Assembly: GCA_913009215.1 (NCBI GenBank) | Contig: CAJVXG010000049.1 | Span: 1-9,704 of the forward strand | Reading direction: 5' to 3' | Source of the DNA: an uncultured Gammaproteobacteria bacterium | Lineage (GTDB): Bacteria; Pseudomonadota; Gammaproteobacteria; Acidiferrobacterales; CAJVXG01 | DNA length: 9,704 bases | Part shown: one piece after another, positions 1 through 6,521 of the stretch | Position numbering within the stretch: position 1 is the first letter of the stretch | How the letters are laid out: every line of letters begins with the position of its first letter | Notes under the pieces: model-generated | The model's database searches: none | The model's input: the letters and a program-made list of their open reading frames with translations, nothing else | Told to the model about the DNA's origin: nothing | Translations under genes and position numbers: made by a program

Positions 1-43
1 GTTTGATAACTTTACAAACAATTTTTTTAATTTCCTGTTTATA

Positions 44-87
44 TTGGAATGAGGCCTAATCTACAGTTAGATTGGGCCTCATTCCAA
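44..87. repeat. Long near-perfect hairpin downstream of gap
   Basis: The arms 44-56 and 75-87 are perfect 13-bp complements. Inside them, after one T/G position (57/74), 58-62 pairs with 69-73, leaving a 6-nt loop (63-68). That gives about 19 pairs in 44 bases. Neither side is followed at once by a T-run in the transcribed direction, so it is not a textbook intrinsic terminator. It could still end gap transcription, protect an mRNA 3' end, or be a dispersed palindromic repeat. Confidence 0.75.
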
Positions 88-143
88 AGCTTCAAAAAAC
101 ATATAACTAAGCGAGAGATTTTTTCTGCTAGCTCACTGCTCCT

Positions 144-157
144 GTGCATCCATGCAC
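144..157. repeat. 14-bp palindrome with CATCCATG core
   Basis: GTGCAT and ATGCAC flank a central CC. It is one of several intergenic palindromes in this window with a CATCC(A/C)TG centre (compare 169-182, 6308-6321 and 6506-6521). The symmetry is directly visible; membership of a dispersed repeat family is inference. Confidence 0.6.
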
Positions 158-168
158 TCGCAGTATAA

Positions 169-182
169 GGCCATCCCTGGCC
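169..182. repeat. Palindrome GGCCA-TCCC-TGGCC
   Basis: Five-base perfect arms surround TCCC. It lies 11 bp from the palindrome at 144-157 and shares its CATCC-TG centre with different arm bases. In the gap transcript (minus strand) it would form a small stable hairpin in the 3' untranslated region. Confidence 0.55.
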
Positions 183-196
183 AAAAGGCGGAGAGG

Positions 197-275
197 TATT
201 TTGAGCGCGGAGCGTACACGCAGTACGTGAGCACTCAAAATATCCTCGACAACACCGCTAGCGGGGAAAATATCC
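197..275. repeat. Nested inverted repeat, palindrome and direct repeat after the gap stop
   Basis: TATTTTGAG (197-205) is the exact complement of CTCAAAATA (234-242). Inside it, CGTAC (213-217) pairs with GTACG (223-227). AAAATATCC occurs twice as a direct repeat (237-245 and 267-275), and a perfect 10-bp palindrome CCGCTAGCGG lies between the copies (255-264). This block begins just past the gap stop codon and continues the series of palindromes down to position 44. No gene is supported between 1 and 277. Confidence 0.6.
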
Positions 276-277
276 GC

Positions 278-1276
278 TTAGGCGATGTGCTGGACAAACC
301 GCATCATATTGCAAGTATAACCATACTCATTGTCATACCAGGAAACGACTTTAACGAAAGTACCATCCAGCGCAATACCGGCTCCAGCATCAAAAATAGA
401 TGAGTAGCCAACACCCCGGAAGTCGGTAGAAACCACTTTCTCGTCGGTGTAAGCCAGAGTCTTGCTCATGTCGCCAGACTCGGAAGCGGCCTTCATGGCT
501 TTACAAATGTCATCGTATGAAGCTTCCTTGTTCAGCTCAACCGTCAGATCAACCACAGACACGTCAGAAACCGGTATACGAAAAGCCATACCCGTCAGCT
601 TGCCATTCAGCTCAGGCAGCACCACACCAACGGCCTTGGCGGCACCGGTTGAAGATGGAATAATGTTTTCCAGAATACCGCGACCACCGCGCCAGTCCTT
701 TTGCGAAGGGCCATCAACGGTCTTTTGGGTAGCCGTGGCAGCATGCACTGTGGTCATCAAACCACGTTTAATGCCCCACTTGTCGTTCAACACCTTGGCA
801 ACCGGTGCCAAACAGTTAGTGGTACAAGACGCGGCAGAAACAATAGCCTGACCTGCGTAGGTATCATGATTCACACCATATACGAACATAGGTGTGCCGT
901 CTTTGGAAGGTGCGCTTTGTACCACCTTCTTGGCGCCGGCGTCGATGTGCTTCTGACAACTTTCTTCGGTCAGGAAAAAACCGGTGGAATCGATCACAAT
1001 CTCGGCGCCAACATCGCCCCATTTCAGATCGGCAGGATCACGCTCTGCAGTCAGGCGAATCTTCTTGCCGTCAACAATGATCGCACCCGCTTCAGATGAA
1101 ACTTCACCACCGAAACGACCATGAACTGAGTCGTACTTCAACATATAGGCCAGGTAATCGGCGTCCAACAGGTCGTTGATACCGACGATCTCGATATCCT
1201 TGAATTCCTTATACACCGCCCGGAACACCATGCGGCCAATACGGCCAAAGCCATTAATACCGACTTTAATAGTCAT
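278..1276 (-). CDS. gap: Glyceraldehyde-3-phosphate dehydrogenase (NAD-type, GapA-like)
   Basis: Cytoplasmic enzyme that interconverts glyceraldehyde 3-phosphate and 1,3-bisphosphoglycerate with NAD+ and phosphate. The 332-residue length is normal. The N-terminal Rossmann motif GINGFGRIGR is at residues 7-16. The catalytic motif SCTTNC contains Cys151, and the active-site His178 lies in TTVHAATATQ. The NDLLDAD stretch (34-40) and GPS at 189-191 match E. coli GapA, suggesting NAD rather than NADP preference. The sequence reads as GapA-like from end to end. GGAG sits about 8 nt before the ATG, supporting this start. tkt lies 83 bp upstream on the same strand with a hairpin between, so gap may be co-transcribed at reduced level or have its own promoter in the AT-rich spacer. 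The 3' side runs into palindromic repeats rather than another gene within view. Confidence 0.97.
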   Translation of the reverse strand: MTIKVGINGFGRIGRMVFRAVYKEFKDIEIVGINDLLDADYLAYMLKYDSVHGRFGGEVSSEAGAIIVDGKKIRLTAERDPADLKWGDVGAEIVIDSTGFFLTEESCQKHIDAGAKKVVQSAPSKDGTPMFVYGVNHDTYAGQAIVSAASCTTNCLAPVAKVLNDKWGIKRGLMTTVHAATATQKTVDGPSQKDWRGGRGILENIIPSSTGAAKAVGVVLPELNGKLTGMAFRIPVSDVSVVDLTVELNKEASYDDICKAMKAASESGDMSKTLAYTDEKVVSTDFRGVGYSSIFDAGAGIALDGTFVKVVSWYDNEYGYTCNMMRFVQHIA

Positions 1277-1320
1277 AAATACTTCTCCAAAAAGTTATTA
1301 AAAATAAAAATATTACGAAC

Positions 1321-1348
1321 ACCGGCCGATGCATATACATCAGCCGGT
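1321..1348 (-). terminator. Probable intrinsic terminator or attenuator after tkt
   Basis: Read on the minus strand, an 11-bp stem (ACCGGCTGATG against CATCGGCCGGT, one G-U pair) with a 6-nt loop begins 12 nt after the tkt stop. A T-rich stretch follows, though GTTCGTAATA separates the stem from the first run of Ts. It probably ends or attenuates tkt transcription ahead of gap. Confidence 0.6.
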
Positions 1349-1359
1349 ATCATATTCTT

Positions 1360-3372
1360 TTACAGTACGCTTTTTACGGCCTTGACAACGTTTTCCACTG
1401 TAAAGCCGAATTCCTTGAACAACAGGTTCGCCGGGGCCGATTCACCAAAACGGTCAATACCGACGACTACGCCATTCAGGCCGACATACTTGTACCAGCC
1501 TTGCGTTACTGCGGCCTCAACGGCAACGCGGGCTGTGACTGCGGCCGGTAATACCGCTTCCTTATAGGCATCGTCCTGGGCATCAAATACATTGGTTGAA
1601 GGCATAGAGACAACCCGAATTTTCTTGTCGCCCAGTTGCTCGGCGGCACCCATTGCTAACGCGACTTCAGAACCCGTGGCAATAATGATGGCCTCCGGGG
1701 ACCCGTCACAATCCTTGAGTATGTAGCCACCCTTACGGATATTGGCCACTTGCCCGGCAGTGCGTGTCTGGAAATCCAGGTTCTGACGCGAAAAGATCAA
1801 GCAGGAAGGACCGTCACTTCTTTCCAGTGCCGCCCGCCAACTGACCGCGCTTTCCACGGTATCGCAGGCACGCCATACCTCCATATTCGGGATCATGCGC
1901 AGGGTTGGAATTTGTTCCACCGCCTGGTGGGTCGGGCCATCTTCACCCAGACCAATAGAGTCGTGACTATAAACAAAGATGCTGCGGATCTTCATCAGGG
2001 CCGCCATACGCAGGGCATTACGGGCATACTCCGAGAACATCAGAAAGGTGGCACCGAAGGGGATAACACCACCATGCAGCGCCAGACCATTCATGATGGC
2101 CGACATGCCAAATTCACGCACACCATAATTAATATAATTGGCATCCGTATTGTCGGCACGCATGGGTTTGTAGCCGGACCATTCAGTCATGTTGGAACAA
2201 CCAAGATCGGCAGAGCCACCAAAAATTTCAGGCAAGACCTTGGTATAGCCCTCAATAGCAGCCAGCGAGGCATGGCGAGTGGCGGTGGTCTTCTCTTCCG
2301 CCACCACAGATTGAATAAATTCATCCGCCCTGGCAGACCAGTCAGCGGGCAGATCACCGGCCATGCGGCGTACAAATTCAGCGGCTTTTTCCGGAAAACT
2401 AGTTTGATAAGCAGCAAACTTTTCATTCCACTTCGCTTCGGCCTTGGCGCCACTGGTCTTGGCATCCCAACCGGCATAGACATTCGTTGGTACTTCAAAG
2501 GCCTCGTGATCCCAACCCAGGGCCGCCTTGGTCAGATTGATTTCATCCTGACCTAAAGGTGCGCCGTGACAGGCATGGCTGCCGGCCTTGTTGGGTGAAC
2601 CAAAACCGATGGTGGTCTTGCAGCAAATCAGGGTCGGTTTGTCGCCCATGGCCTTGGCCATTTCAATGGCCTTGTTAATCGCTTCGGGATCGTGGCCATC
2701 TACATTCGGGATCACGTGCCAACCATAAGACTCAAAACGCTTGGGCGTATCGTCGGTAAACCAGCCGTCAACGTGGCCATCAATGGAAATACCGTTGTCG
2801 TCCCAAAAGGCAATCAGTTTGCCCAGACCCAGGGTACCGGCCAGTGAGCAGGCCTCATGAGAAATGCCCTCCATTAAACAGCCGTCTCCCATAAATACGT
2901 ACGTATTATGGTTAACAATCTCATGGCCTTTTTCATTGAATTCGTAGGCCAGGGTCTTCTCGGCAATCGCCATACCGACGGCATTGCTAATGCCCTGGCC
3001 CAGGGGACCGGTGGTGGTCTCGACACCGGGAGCATAGCCGTATTCCGGATGGCCCGGGGTCTTGGAATGCAATTGACGGAAATTCTTCAGGTCGTTGATG
3101 GTGAGATCGTAACCGGTGAGATGTAATAATGAATAGATCAGCATCGAACCATGGCCATTGGACAGCACAAAACGGTCGCGGTCGGCCCAGTCTGGATTGG
3201 TCGGGTTATGCTTCAGGTAATCATTCCACAGCACTTCGGCGATATCGGCCATACCCATCGGTGCACCCGGATGTCCGGAATTGGCCTGTTGTACGGCATC
3301 CATACTCAAGGCACGAATGGCATTCGCCAGTTCCCGTCGGCCTGGAAGTACCTCTTCTGGTTTTGCTGACAT
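1360..3372 (-). CDS. tkt: Transketolase
   Basis: Thiamine-diphosphate enzyme that transfers two-carbon ketol units between sugar phosphates in the pentose phosphate pathway (and Calvin cycle where present). Numbering from the chosen start gives 670 residues, the usual bacterial length. The ThDP/Mg site is seen as GDG at 162-164 and Asn193 in DDNG. His34 lies in SGHPG, and Glu420 in YGVREFGM is the expected cofactor-activating glutamate. His470 in YSHDS is in the substrate site. The order is pyrophosphate domain, pyrimidine domain, then C-terminal domain. The ATG at 3372 is preferred because GAGGGG lies about 7 nt upstream. An in-frame GTG at 3432 would add 20 residues that do not resemble the family and has no ribosome binding site. 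gap follows on the same strand. The long structured region upstream suggests regulation in the leader. Confidence 0.97.
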   Translation of the reverse strand: MSAKPEEVLPGRRELANAIRALSMDAVQQANSGHPGAPMGMADIAEVLWNDYLKHNPTNPDWADRDRFVLSNGHGSMLIYSLLHLTGYDLTINDLKNFRQLHSKTPGHPEYGYAPGVETTTGPLGQGISNAVGMAIAEKTLAYEFNEKGHEIVNHNTYVFMGDGCLMEGISHEACSLAGTLGLGKLIAFWDDNGISIDGHVDGWFTDDTPKRFESYGWHVIPNVDGHDPEAINKAIEMAKAMGDKPTLICCKTTIGFGSPNKAGSHACHGAPLGQDEINLTKAALGWDHEAFEVPTNVYAGWDAKTSGAKAEAKWNEKFAAYQTSFPEKAAEFVRRMAGDLPADWSARADEFIQSVVAEEKTTATRHASLAAIEGYTKVLPEIFGGSADLGCSNMTEWSGYKPMRADNTDANYINYGVREFGMSAIMNGLALHGGVIPFGATFLMFSEYARNALRMAALMKIRSIFVYSHDSIGLGEDGPTHQAVEQIPTLRMIPNMEVWRACDTVESAVSWRAALERSDGPSCLIFSRQNLDFQTRTAGQVANIRKGGYILKDCDGSPEAIIIATGSEVALAMGAAEQLGDKKIRVVSMPSTNVFDAQDDAYKEAVLPAAVTARVAVEAAVTQGWYKYVGLNGVVVGIDRFGESAPANLLFKEFGFTVENVVKAVKSVL

Positions 3373-3446
3373 AACTGTCCCCTCAATTCTCTGTTTAAAT
3401 TCTGCTCGTTTTATTACGCCATCTTGTCCCACTTTGAAAGAGGCGT

Positions 3447-3554
3447 AAAAAAGTTCGTCTCCGGTTTACCAGAGCATCAATCCTGTGTATTCCTAATTCT
3501 GTTTGGGTGATGCTGAAGCCCATCACCCACTCCCACCGGCGGCACTAAACCGGT
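3447..3554 (-). promoter_or_regulatory. Candidate structured leader RNA upstream of tkt
   Basis: The 345-bp gap between tkt and the phosphatase gene (3373-3717) contains no gene. On the minus strand, CCGGTTTA (3546-3553) can pair with TAAACCGG (3461-3468), enclosing a perfect 9-bp hairpin (3504-3529, 8-nt loop). The same bases have two alternative partners. 3550-3554 can pair with 3535-3539. 3459-3464 can pair with 3469-3474 as CTCTGG-TAAA-CCGGAG, a hairpin followed 6 nt later by six Ts (3452-3447). This arrangement of competing stems is typical of attenuators and riboswitches, but I do not recognise a known class. The U-run is further from the stem than usual, so termination is uncertain. 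No promoter could be called with confidence in 3555-3717. Confidence 0.4.
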
Positions 3555-3717
3555 ATTTTCCTGGTCTCAATAAGTAGGCGCGTATTCTCTCTCAGTGCGC
3601 ATACTGTTGGCAATAGCGGAGAAATGACGGAAAATGCTTAAAACAGCGGGAATAAGGTGTATTTTAGTGGCTATAAATAATGTCTTGGCTGAAATATGAC
3701 GCAATTAGCCCGGTTTC

Positions 3718-4527
3718 TCAGCTATTTAGCCAATCCTTCCAGGTCTCGAAAAGCGACCAGTTGGTAGAAGCCACTACCGAGGCCACATCGAAATGTTCCG
3801 GGAAAAAGTCGCGGCCATTCAGCTGGCAGGCAAAACCCCCGGCTTCCTGCAGAATCAGGCTGCCGGCCGAATAGTCCCAAAGCTTTTGACCCCCATGCAG
3901 GTAAAGATGGAAACGACCTGCCGCCAGCCAACACCACTCCAGCGCACTGGAACCAAAGTTTCGCTGCGAACCGTAGGGAGGTGTACACAGTTTCTGCCGC
4001 ATCTCCCCATCCAGACGCTTGAAATCGATCGAGGCAATACACTTATTAATGGGTGGCGAAAACGGCGGCGCCTGTAAGGGCTGGCCGTTTAACCAGGCGC
4101 CCTCACCTCGTACGGCCGAAAAACACTCGTGGCGAATGGGATCGTAGACCACACCCAGTTGCGGCTGGCCGCGCACCAGCAAGGCCACCGATACCGAGAA
4201 GAACGGGATACCGCAGGCAAAATTACTGGTGCCATCCAGTGGGTCAACACACCACAAACCGGTCTCGGTATTCTCTAGCAGGCGCTCATGCTCAGCCTCG
4301 GACATTTCTTCGCCCAGAAAGGCATATTCAGGCCAACTGCTTTCAAAGGCCTGGTGGATACGCGCCTGCATTCTCAGGTCCGCTTCGGTCACAATACTGC
4401 CATCGGCCTTGTAGGCCCGCACCGCATCGGCAAAACGTGGAATAATCTCCTCTTCGGCGGCCGTGACAATGACGGTGCGCATTTCCCGGATACCTGGAAG
4501 CGTGCTGCTGGCTTTTACCGTCCCCAT
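3718..4527 (-). CDS. Inositol monophosphatase family protein
   Basis: Mg-dependent sugar or inositol phosphate phosphatase of the IMPase/SuhB superfamily; the substrate cannot be decided from sequence (inositol-1-phosphate, histidinol phosphate and others are possible). 269 residues, close to the usual length. The metal-binding set is complete: Glu73-Glu74 in LGEE, the signature DPLDGTSNF with Asp95 and Asp98, and Trp217-Asp218 in LWDYSAG near the C-terminus. VTEAD at 46-50 matches the N-terminal conserved strip. The start is uncertain: the ATG at 4527 adds 15 residues before the ATG at 4482 (MRTVIV...), where family homology seems to begin, and neither has a strong ribosome binding site. It lies upstream of tkt on the same strand, separated by the long structured gap, and diverges from the binding-protein gene on plus. 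Confidence 0.9.
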   Translation of the reverse strand: MGTVKASSTLPGIREMRTVIVTAAEEEIIPRFADAVRAYKADGSIVTEADLRMQARIHQAFESSWPEYAFLGEEMSEAEHERLLENTETGLWCVDPLDGTSNFACGIPFFSVSVALLVRGQPQLGVVYDPIRHECFSAVRGEGAWLNGQPLQAPPFSPPINKCIASIDFKRLDGEMRQKLCTPPYGSQRNFGSSALEWCWLAAGRFHLYLHGGQKLWDYSAGSLILQEAGGFACQLNGRDFFPEHFDVASVVASTNWSLFETWKDWLNS

Positions 4528-4710
4528 ATGCCATCAGGGTACATGCCCTTGGCAAGAATTGCTTGATAAAGGTTAAAAATCAGTAAATCCAGCATCATTA
4601 GCCTGTTCAGTGCAGCATAAACAGCATTAATCATTACGTTGTTTATGTCAAAAAACATCCATGGGGGCTACTCCGGCTGGCATGGTCTATGCATATATTT
4701 CTATGTATTC

Positions 4711-4761
4711 GGGGGAATCAAGCTTATCAAGATGCCACCCGGCATCTTTTGATATTTCCCC
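4711..4761 (+). promoter_or_regulatory. Long bulged hairpin in the leader of the binding-protein gene
   Basis: Read on plus, three stem segments stack. GGGGGAA (4711-4717) pairs with TTTCCCC (4755-4761, one G-U). TATCAA (4725-4730) pairs with TTGATA (4749-4754). GATGCC (4731-4736) pairs with GGCATC (4741-4746) around an ACCC loop. A 7-nt bulge (4718-4724) and a 2-nt bulge (4747-4748) interrupt the stem, leaving about 19 pairs in 51 bases. It lies between divergent genes and so would sit in the 5' leader of the plus-strand gene. The function is unknown, and no known riboswitch class was recognised. Confidence 0.5.
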
Positions 4762-4767
4762 ACAACC

Positions 4768-4805
4768 GTCACACCACGGATGGTAATCACTTATGGAGGT
4801 GTGAC
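4768..4805 (+). promoter_or_regulatory. Hairpin sequestering the ribosome binding site
   Basis: GTCACACC (4768-4775) is the exact complement of GGTGTGAC (4798-4805). The second arm overlaps the Shine-Dalgarno GGAGGTG and ends directly against the ATG at 4806. Folding would hide the ribosome binding site. A competing short hairpin, CCGT with ACGG around CACACC, uses part of the first arm and could release it. The alternative is a dyad operator bound by a regulator. Confidence 0.5.
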
Positions 4806-5639
4806 ATGAGCAGAAATAGTTTACTTGTCCAATGCGGTATGGGTCTGTTGTTAATGACCGCTGTCGCATCCATTGCATCAACTGCAGACAGCCAGCCACA
4901 AACACTGACACTTGCGATACAGCCCGTACTAACCCCGGAAAAGACCATCAAGGCCTATGCGCCACTGGCATCCTATCTCAGCAAGGTCACTGGCAAAAAA
5001 ATTGTGGTCAAGGCCAATGTCAATTTTCTGGCCTACTGGAGCACCATCAGCAAGGCGCCGAAATACGACTTCATTCTCGACGCGGCCCATTTTACAGACT
5101 ACCGCATCAAGAAAATGAAATACATTGTGTTGGCAAAAATCCCGGACGGGGTTAGTTACAGCATTATCACGCTGGATGAAAACCTGTTGCTTGATCCCGA
5201 GGAGCTGATTGGTAAACGCGTCGCTACTTTGGGCAGTCCCAGTATTGGCGCCGCACGATTAGATGCACTGTTCCCGAATCCCTTGCGCCAACCGATTGCG
5301 GTGGAAATAGCCAACGTCGATGAAGGCATCAAAAGATTACTGTCGAAAAATGTATATGCCGCCATTTTACCGACACCTATTGTCAGCCGCGAAATGGCGC
5401 AGGGAAAGCCGATCAATGTGGTCACGACCACCAGACAGGTGCCTCACATTGCGTTGTCGGCCTCACCAAGTGTCAATACCAATACCCGTGAAATTATCCG
5501 CAAGGCCCTGGTAAATGCCCATAAAACAGCGGACGGCAAGGCAATGCTGAAGGCAATCGGCTTTGCCAAGTTTGACCCGGCAAAACCTGCAATTTATGCC
5601 GGGCAATCGGATTTGTTGAAGGCATACTGGGGATATTAA
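4806..5639 (+). CDS. PhnD-like periplasmic substrate-binding protein (phosphate/phosphonate type)
   Basis: 277 residues. A hydrophobic stretch at about residues 9-25, ending near ASIAS-TADS, looks like a Sec signal peptide. There is no lipobox around Cys10 (LVQC). The mature part opens with LTLAIQPVLTPEKTIKAYAPLASYLSKVTGKKIVVK, the pattern of the PhnD/PtxB-like family, in which the protein binds a small anion for an ABC importer or a sensor. Typical landmarks follow: YDFILDAAHF near 86-95, then GKRVATLGSPSIGAARL, the start of the second lobe. GGAGGTG ends 5 nt before the ATG and fixes the start; an in-frame extension upstream lacks such a site. No permease or ATPase gene is adjacent, so this is an orphan binding protein. 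Such orphans may work with distant transporters or present ligand to a sensor kinase or diguanylate cyclase. The ligand cannot be assigned. Confidence 0.85.
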   Translation: MSRNSLLVQCGMGLLLMTAVASIASTADSQPQTLTLAIQPVLTPEKTIKAYAPLASYLSKVTGKKIVVKANVNFLAYWSTISKAPKYDFILDAAHFTDYRIKKMKYIVLAKIPDGVSYSIITLDENLLLDPEELIGKRVATLGSPSIGAARLDALFPNPLRQPIAVEIANVDEGIKRLLSKNVYAAILPTPIVSREMAQGKPINVVTTTRQVPHIALSASPSVNTNTREIIRKALVNAHKTADGKAMLKAIGFAKFDPAKPAIYAGQSDLLKAYWGY

Positions 5640-5649
5640 GTACTGACGA

Positions 5650-6078
5650 TCAGGTTGAGTACCAAAAAGACGGTAAGGTTTCATTCTTTTTAATCATCCA
5701 GGATCTGAAATCCTCCCGGGTTATATATTCATCGCCTAGCTTATTCCGATCAGGCATCTCGGCCCGGTTGACTATAGCCAACAGATGCTCCAAGGCACTG
5801 GCTCGAAGGATCGCCATTGGTCCTCCTGGTTCCGCACAATATCCAACATAAGGATATCCTTTTAATTCCTCTTTACCTGAGCCTGAGCCTACCTCCATCC
5901 ATCGAGAATCCCGGCTTTGTATAATAAGACCCTCTCGTATGATTCCTGCTGCAAGTACACGTGCGACAATCTCCTCATGCTCCAGTCTTTCCTTGGCCCA
6001 AAGTGTTACAACATCCCAAAATTTAAAGGATTCAACATACTGGCTCAGGGTTTGTTCATTTTGCATACAATTAATCAT
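5650..6078 (-). CDS. Conserved-looking protein of unknown function
   Basis: 142 residues, soluble, with no signal peptide or membrane segment. I do not recognise a named family. Residues 15-60 (VESFKFWDVVTLWAKERLEHEEIVARVLAAGIIREGL... ending near SRW) look like two or three amphipathic helices rich in charged residues and Trp. The C-terminus ends in a short Trp/Phe-rich tail (LPSFWYST) after EDFRSWMIKKN, a tail type I associate with small accessory proteins in gammaproteobacteria; that is recollection, not a search result. A glycine/serine loop (GSGSGKEE) sits in the middle. The start may be 6078 or the ATG at 6066 (MQNEQT...); neither has a clear ribosome binding site. It ends 10 bp from the convergent binding-protein gene and has repeat-rich DNA upstream, consistent with an acquired gene. 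Confidence 0.7.
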   Translation of the reverse strand: MINCMQNEQTLSQYVESFKFWDVVTLWAKERLEHEEIVARVLAAGIIREGLIIQSRDSRWMEVGSGSGKEELKGYPYVGYCAEPGGPMAILRASALEHLLAIVNRAEMPDRNKLGDEYITREDFRSWMIKKNETLPSFWYST

Positions 6079-6159
6079 AGTCCAACCGACAAAGGTTCGT
6101 CTAAAACAACCAAATAATACGGAATTAAGGACTATGCATCACTACTGTCCCACATAATC

Positions 6160-6355
6160 CCTTCTCCCCTTGAAGGGGAGAAGGCTAGGATGAGGGGTGA
6201 GAAACGGAGTTTCATAAGTGCCTGATTTATCAACCCTCGTCGCTTCACACCTCCCTGTGCGCCCGAACGAAGTGACAAAGTGCCCTTGGGGTGCTCGCGC
6301 GACATAAGCACATCCATGTGCAAAACCCCTGCCCTCTCCCAATTTTGGGAGAGGG
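6160..6355. repeat. Dispersed-type element bounded by two strong CT/GA palindromes
   Basis: Left boundary: CCTTCTCCCCTT (6160-6171) and AAGGGGAGAAGG (6173-6184), a perfect 12-bp inverted repeat around one G, followed by CTAGGATGAGGGGTGA. Right boundary: CCCTCTCCCAA (6332-6342) and TTGGGAGAGGG (6345-6355), an 11-bp inverted repeat. Between them is the palindrome GCACAT-CC-ATGTGC (6308-6321). Short CT/GA palindromes with a CTAGGATGAGGG-like tail are a familiar type of dispersed intergenic repeat in many proteobacterial genomes; copy number here is not visible from one window. No transposase is present. Confidence 0.65.
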
Positions 6356-6456
6356 AACGTGCCAGAAATTTCTGCCATGCTGATTTTATGTCTCATCAGC
6401 CATTAACATGAGTTTTTTACTTCATTGGCAGTATATTTATGGCAATGATATTAATT

Positions 6457-6521
6457 AAGTAGGGAATGTATAGTGATGGTGGGCGATGCCCACCCTACTT
6501 GGCTTCCGCCATCCCTGGCGG
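6457..6521. repeat. Compact palindromic element GGTGGGC-GAT-GCCCACC with flanking repeats
   Basis: GGTGGGC (6478-6484) and GCCCACC (6488-6494) flank GAT. An outer pair, AAGTAGGG (6457-6464) and CCCTACTT (6493-6500), encloses the first and overlaps it by two bases. CCGCCA-TCCC-TGGCGG (6506-6521) follows 5 bp later. GTGGGC-NNN-GCCCAC next to CCCTAC is another motif commonly met as a dispersed repeat between genes. The outer pair could be terminal inverted repeats of a very small non-autonomous element, which is inference. Confidence 0.6.

Noticed and set aside
144..275. CRISPR array near the gap 3' end
   Set aside because: The repeats are palindromes of differing sequence with irregular spacing, not identical direct repeats with uniform spacers.
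152..403. 83-codon open frame on plus overlapping the end of gap
   Set aside because: It reads through intergenic palindromes and the antisense of gap; no ribosome binding site and no family resemblance.
1750..2556. 268-codon open frame on plus
   Set aside because: It lies wholly antisense to transketolase, whose protein is conserved along the whole region, and its translation resembles no family.
3373..3432. Longer transketolase start (GTG at 3432)
   Set aside because: It adds 20 non-family residues without a ribosome binding site, while GAGGGG precedes the ATG at 3372.
3433..3600. Known riboswitch classes (SAH, cobalamin, TPP, glycine) in the tkt leader
   Set aside because: The conserved core strings of those classes are absent; only general structure is visible.
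4689..4805. Longer N-terminus for the PhnD-like protein
   Set aside because: A strong Shine-Dalgarno and a signal peptide both point to 4806; the extension would put 39 residues ahead of the signal peptide.
5637..5665. Bidirectional terminator between the convergent genes (GTACT...AGTAC)
   Set aside because: Only 5 paired bases with a long loop and no T-run; too weak to call.
6132..6396. Small open frames on minus in the repeat region
   Set aside because: Their peptides are translations of the CT/GA palindromes, and the frames carry no plausible ribosome binding site.
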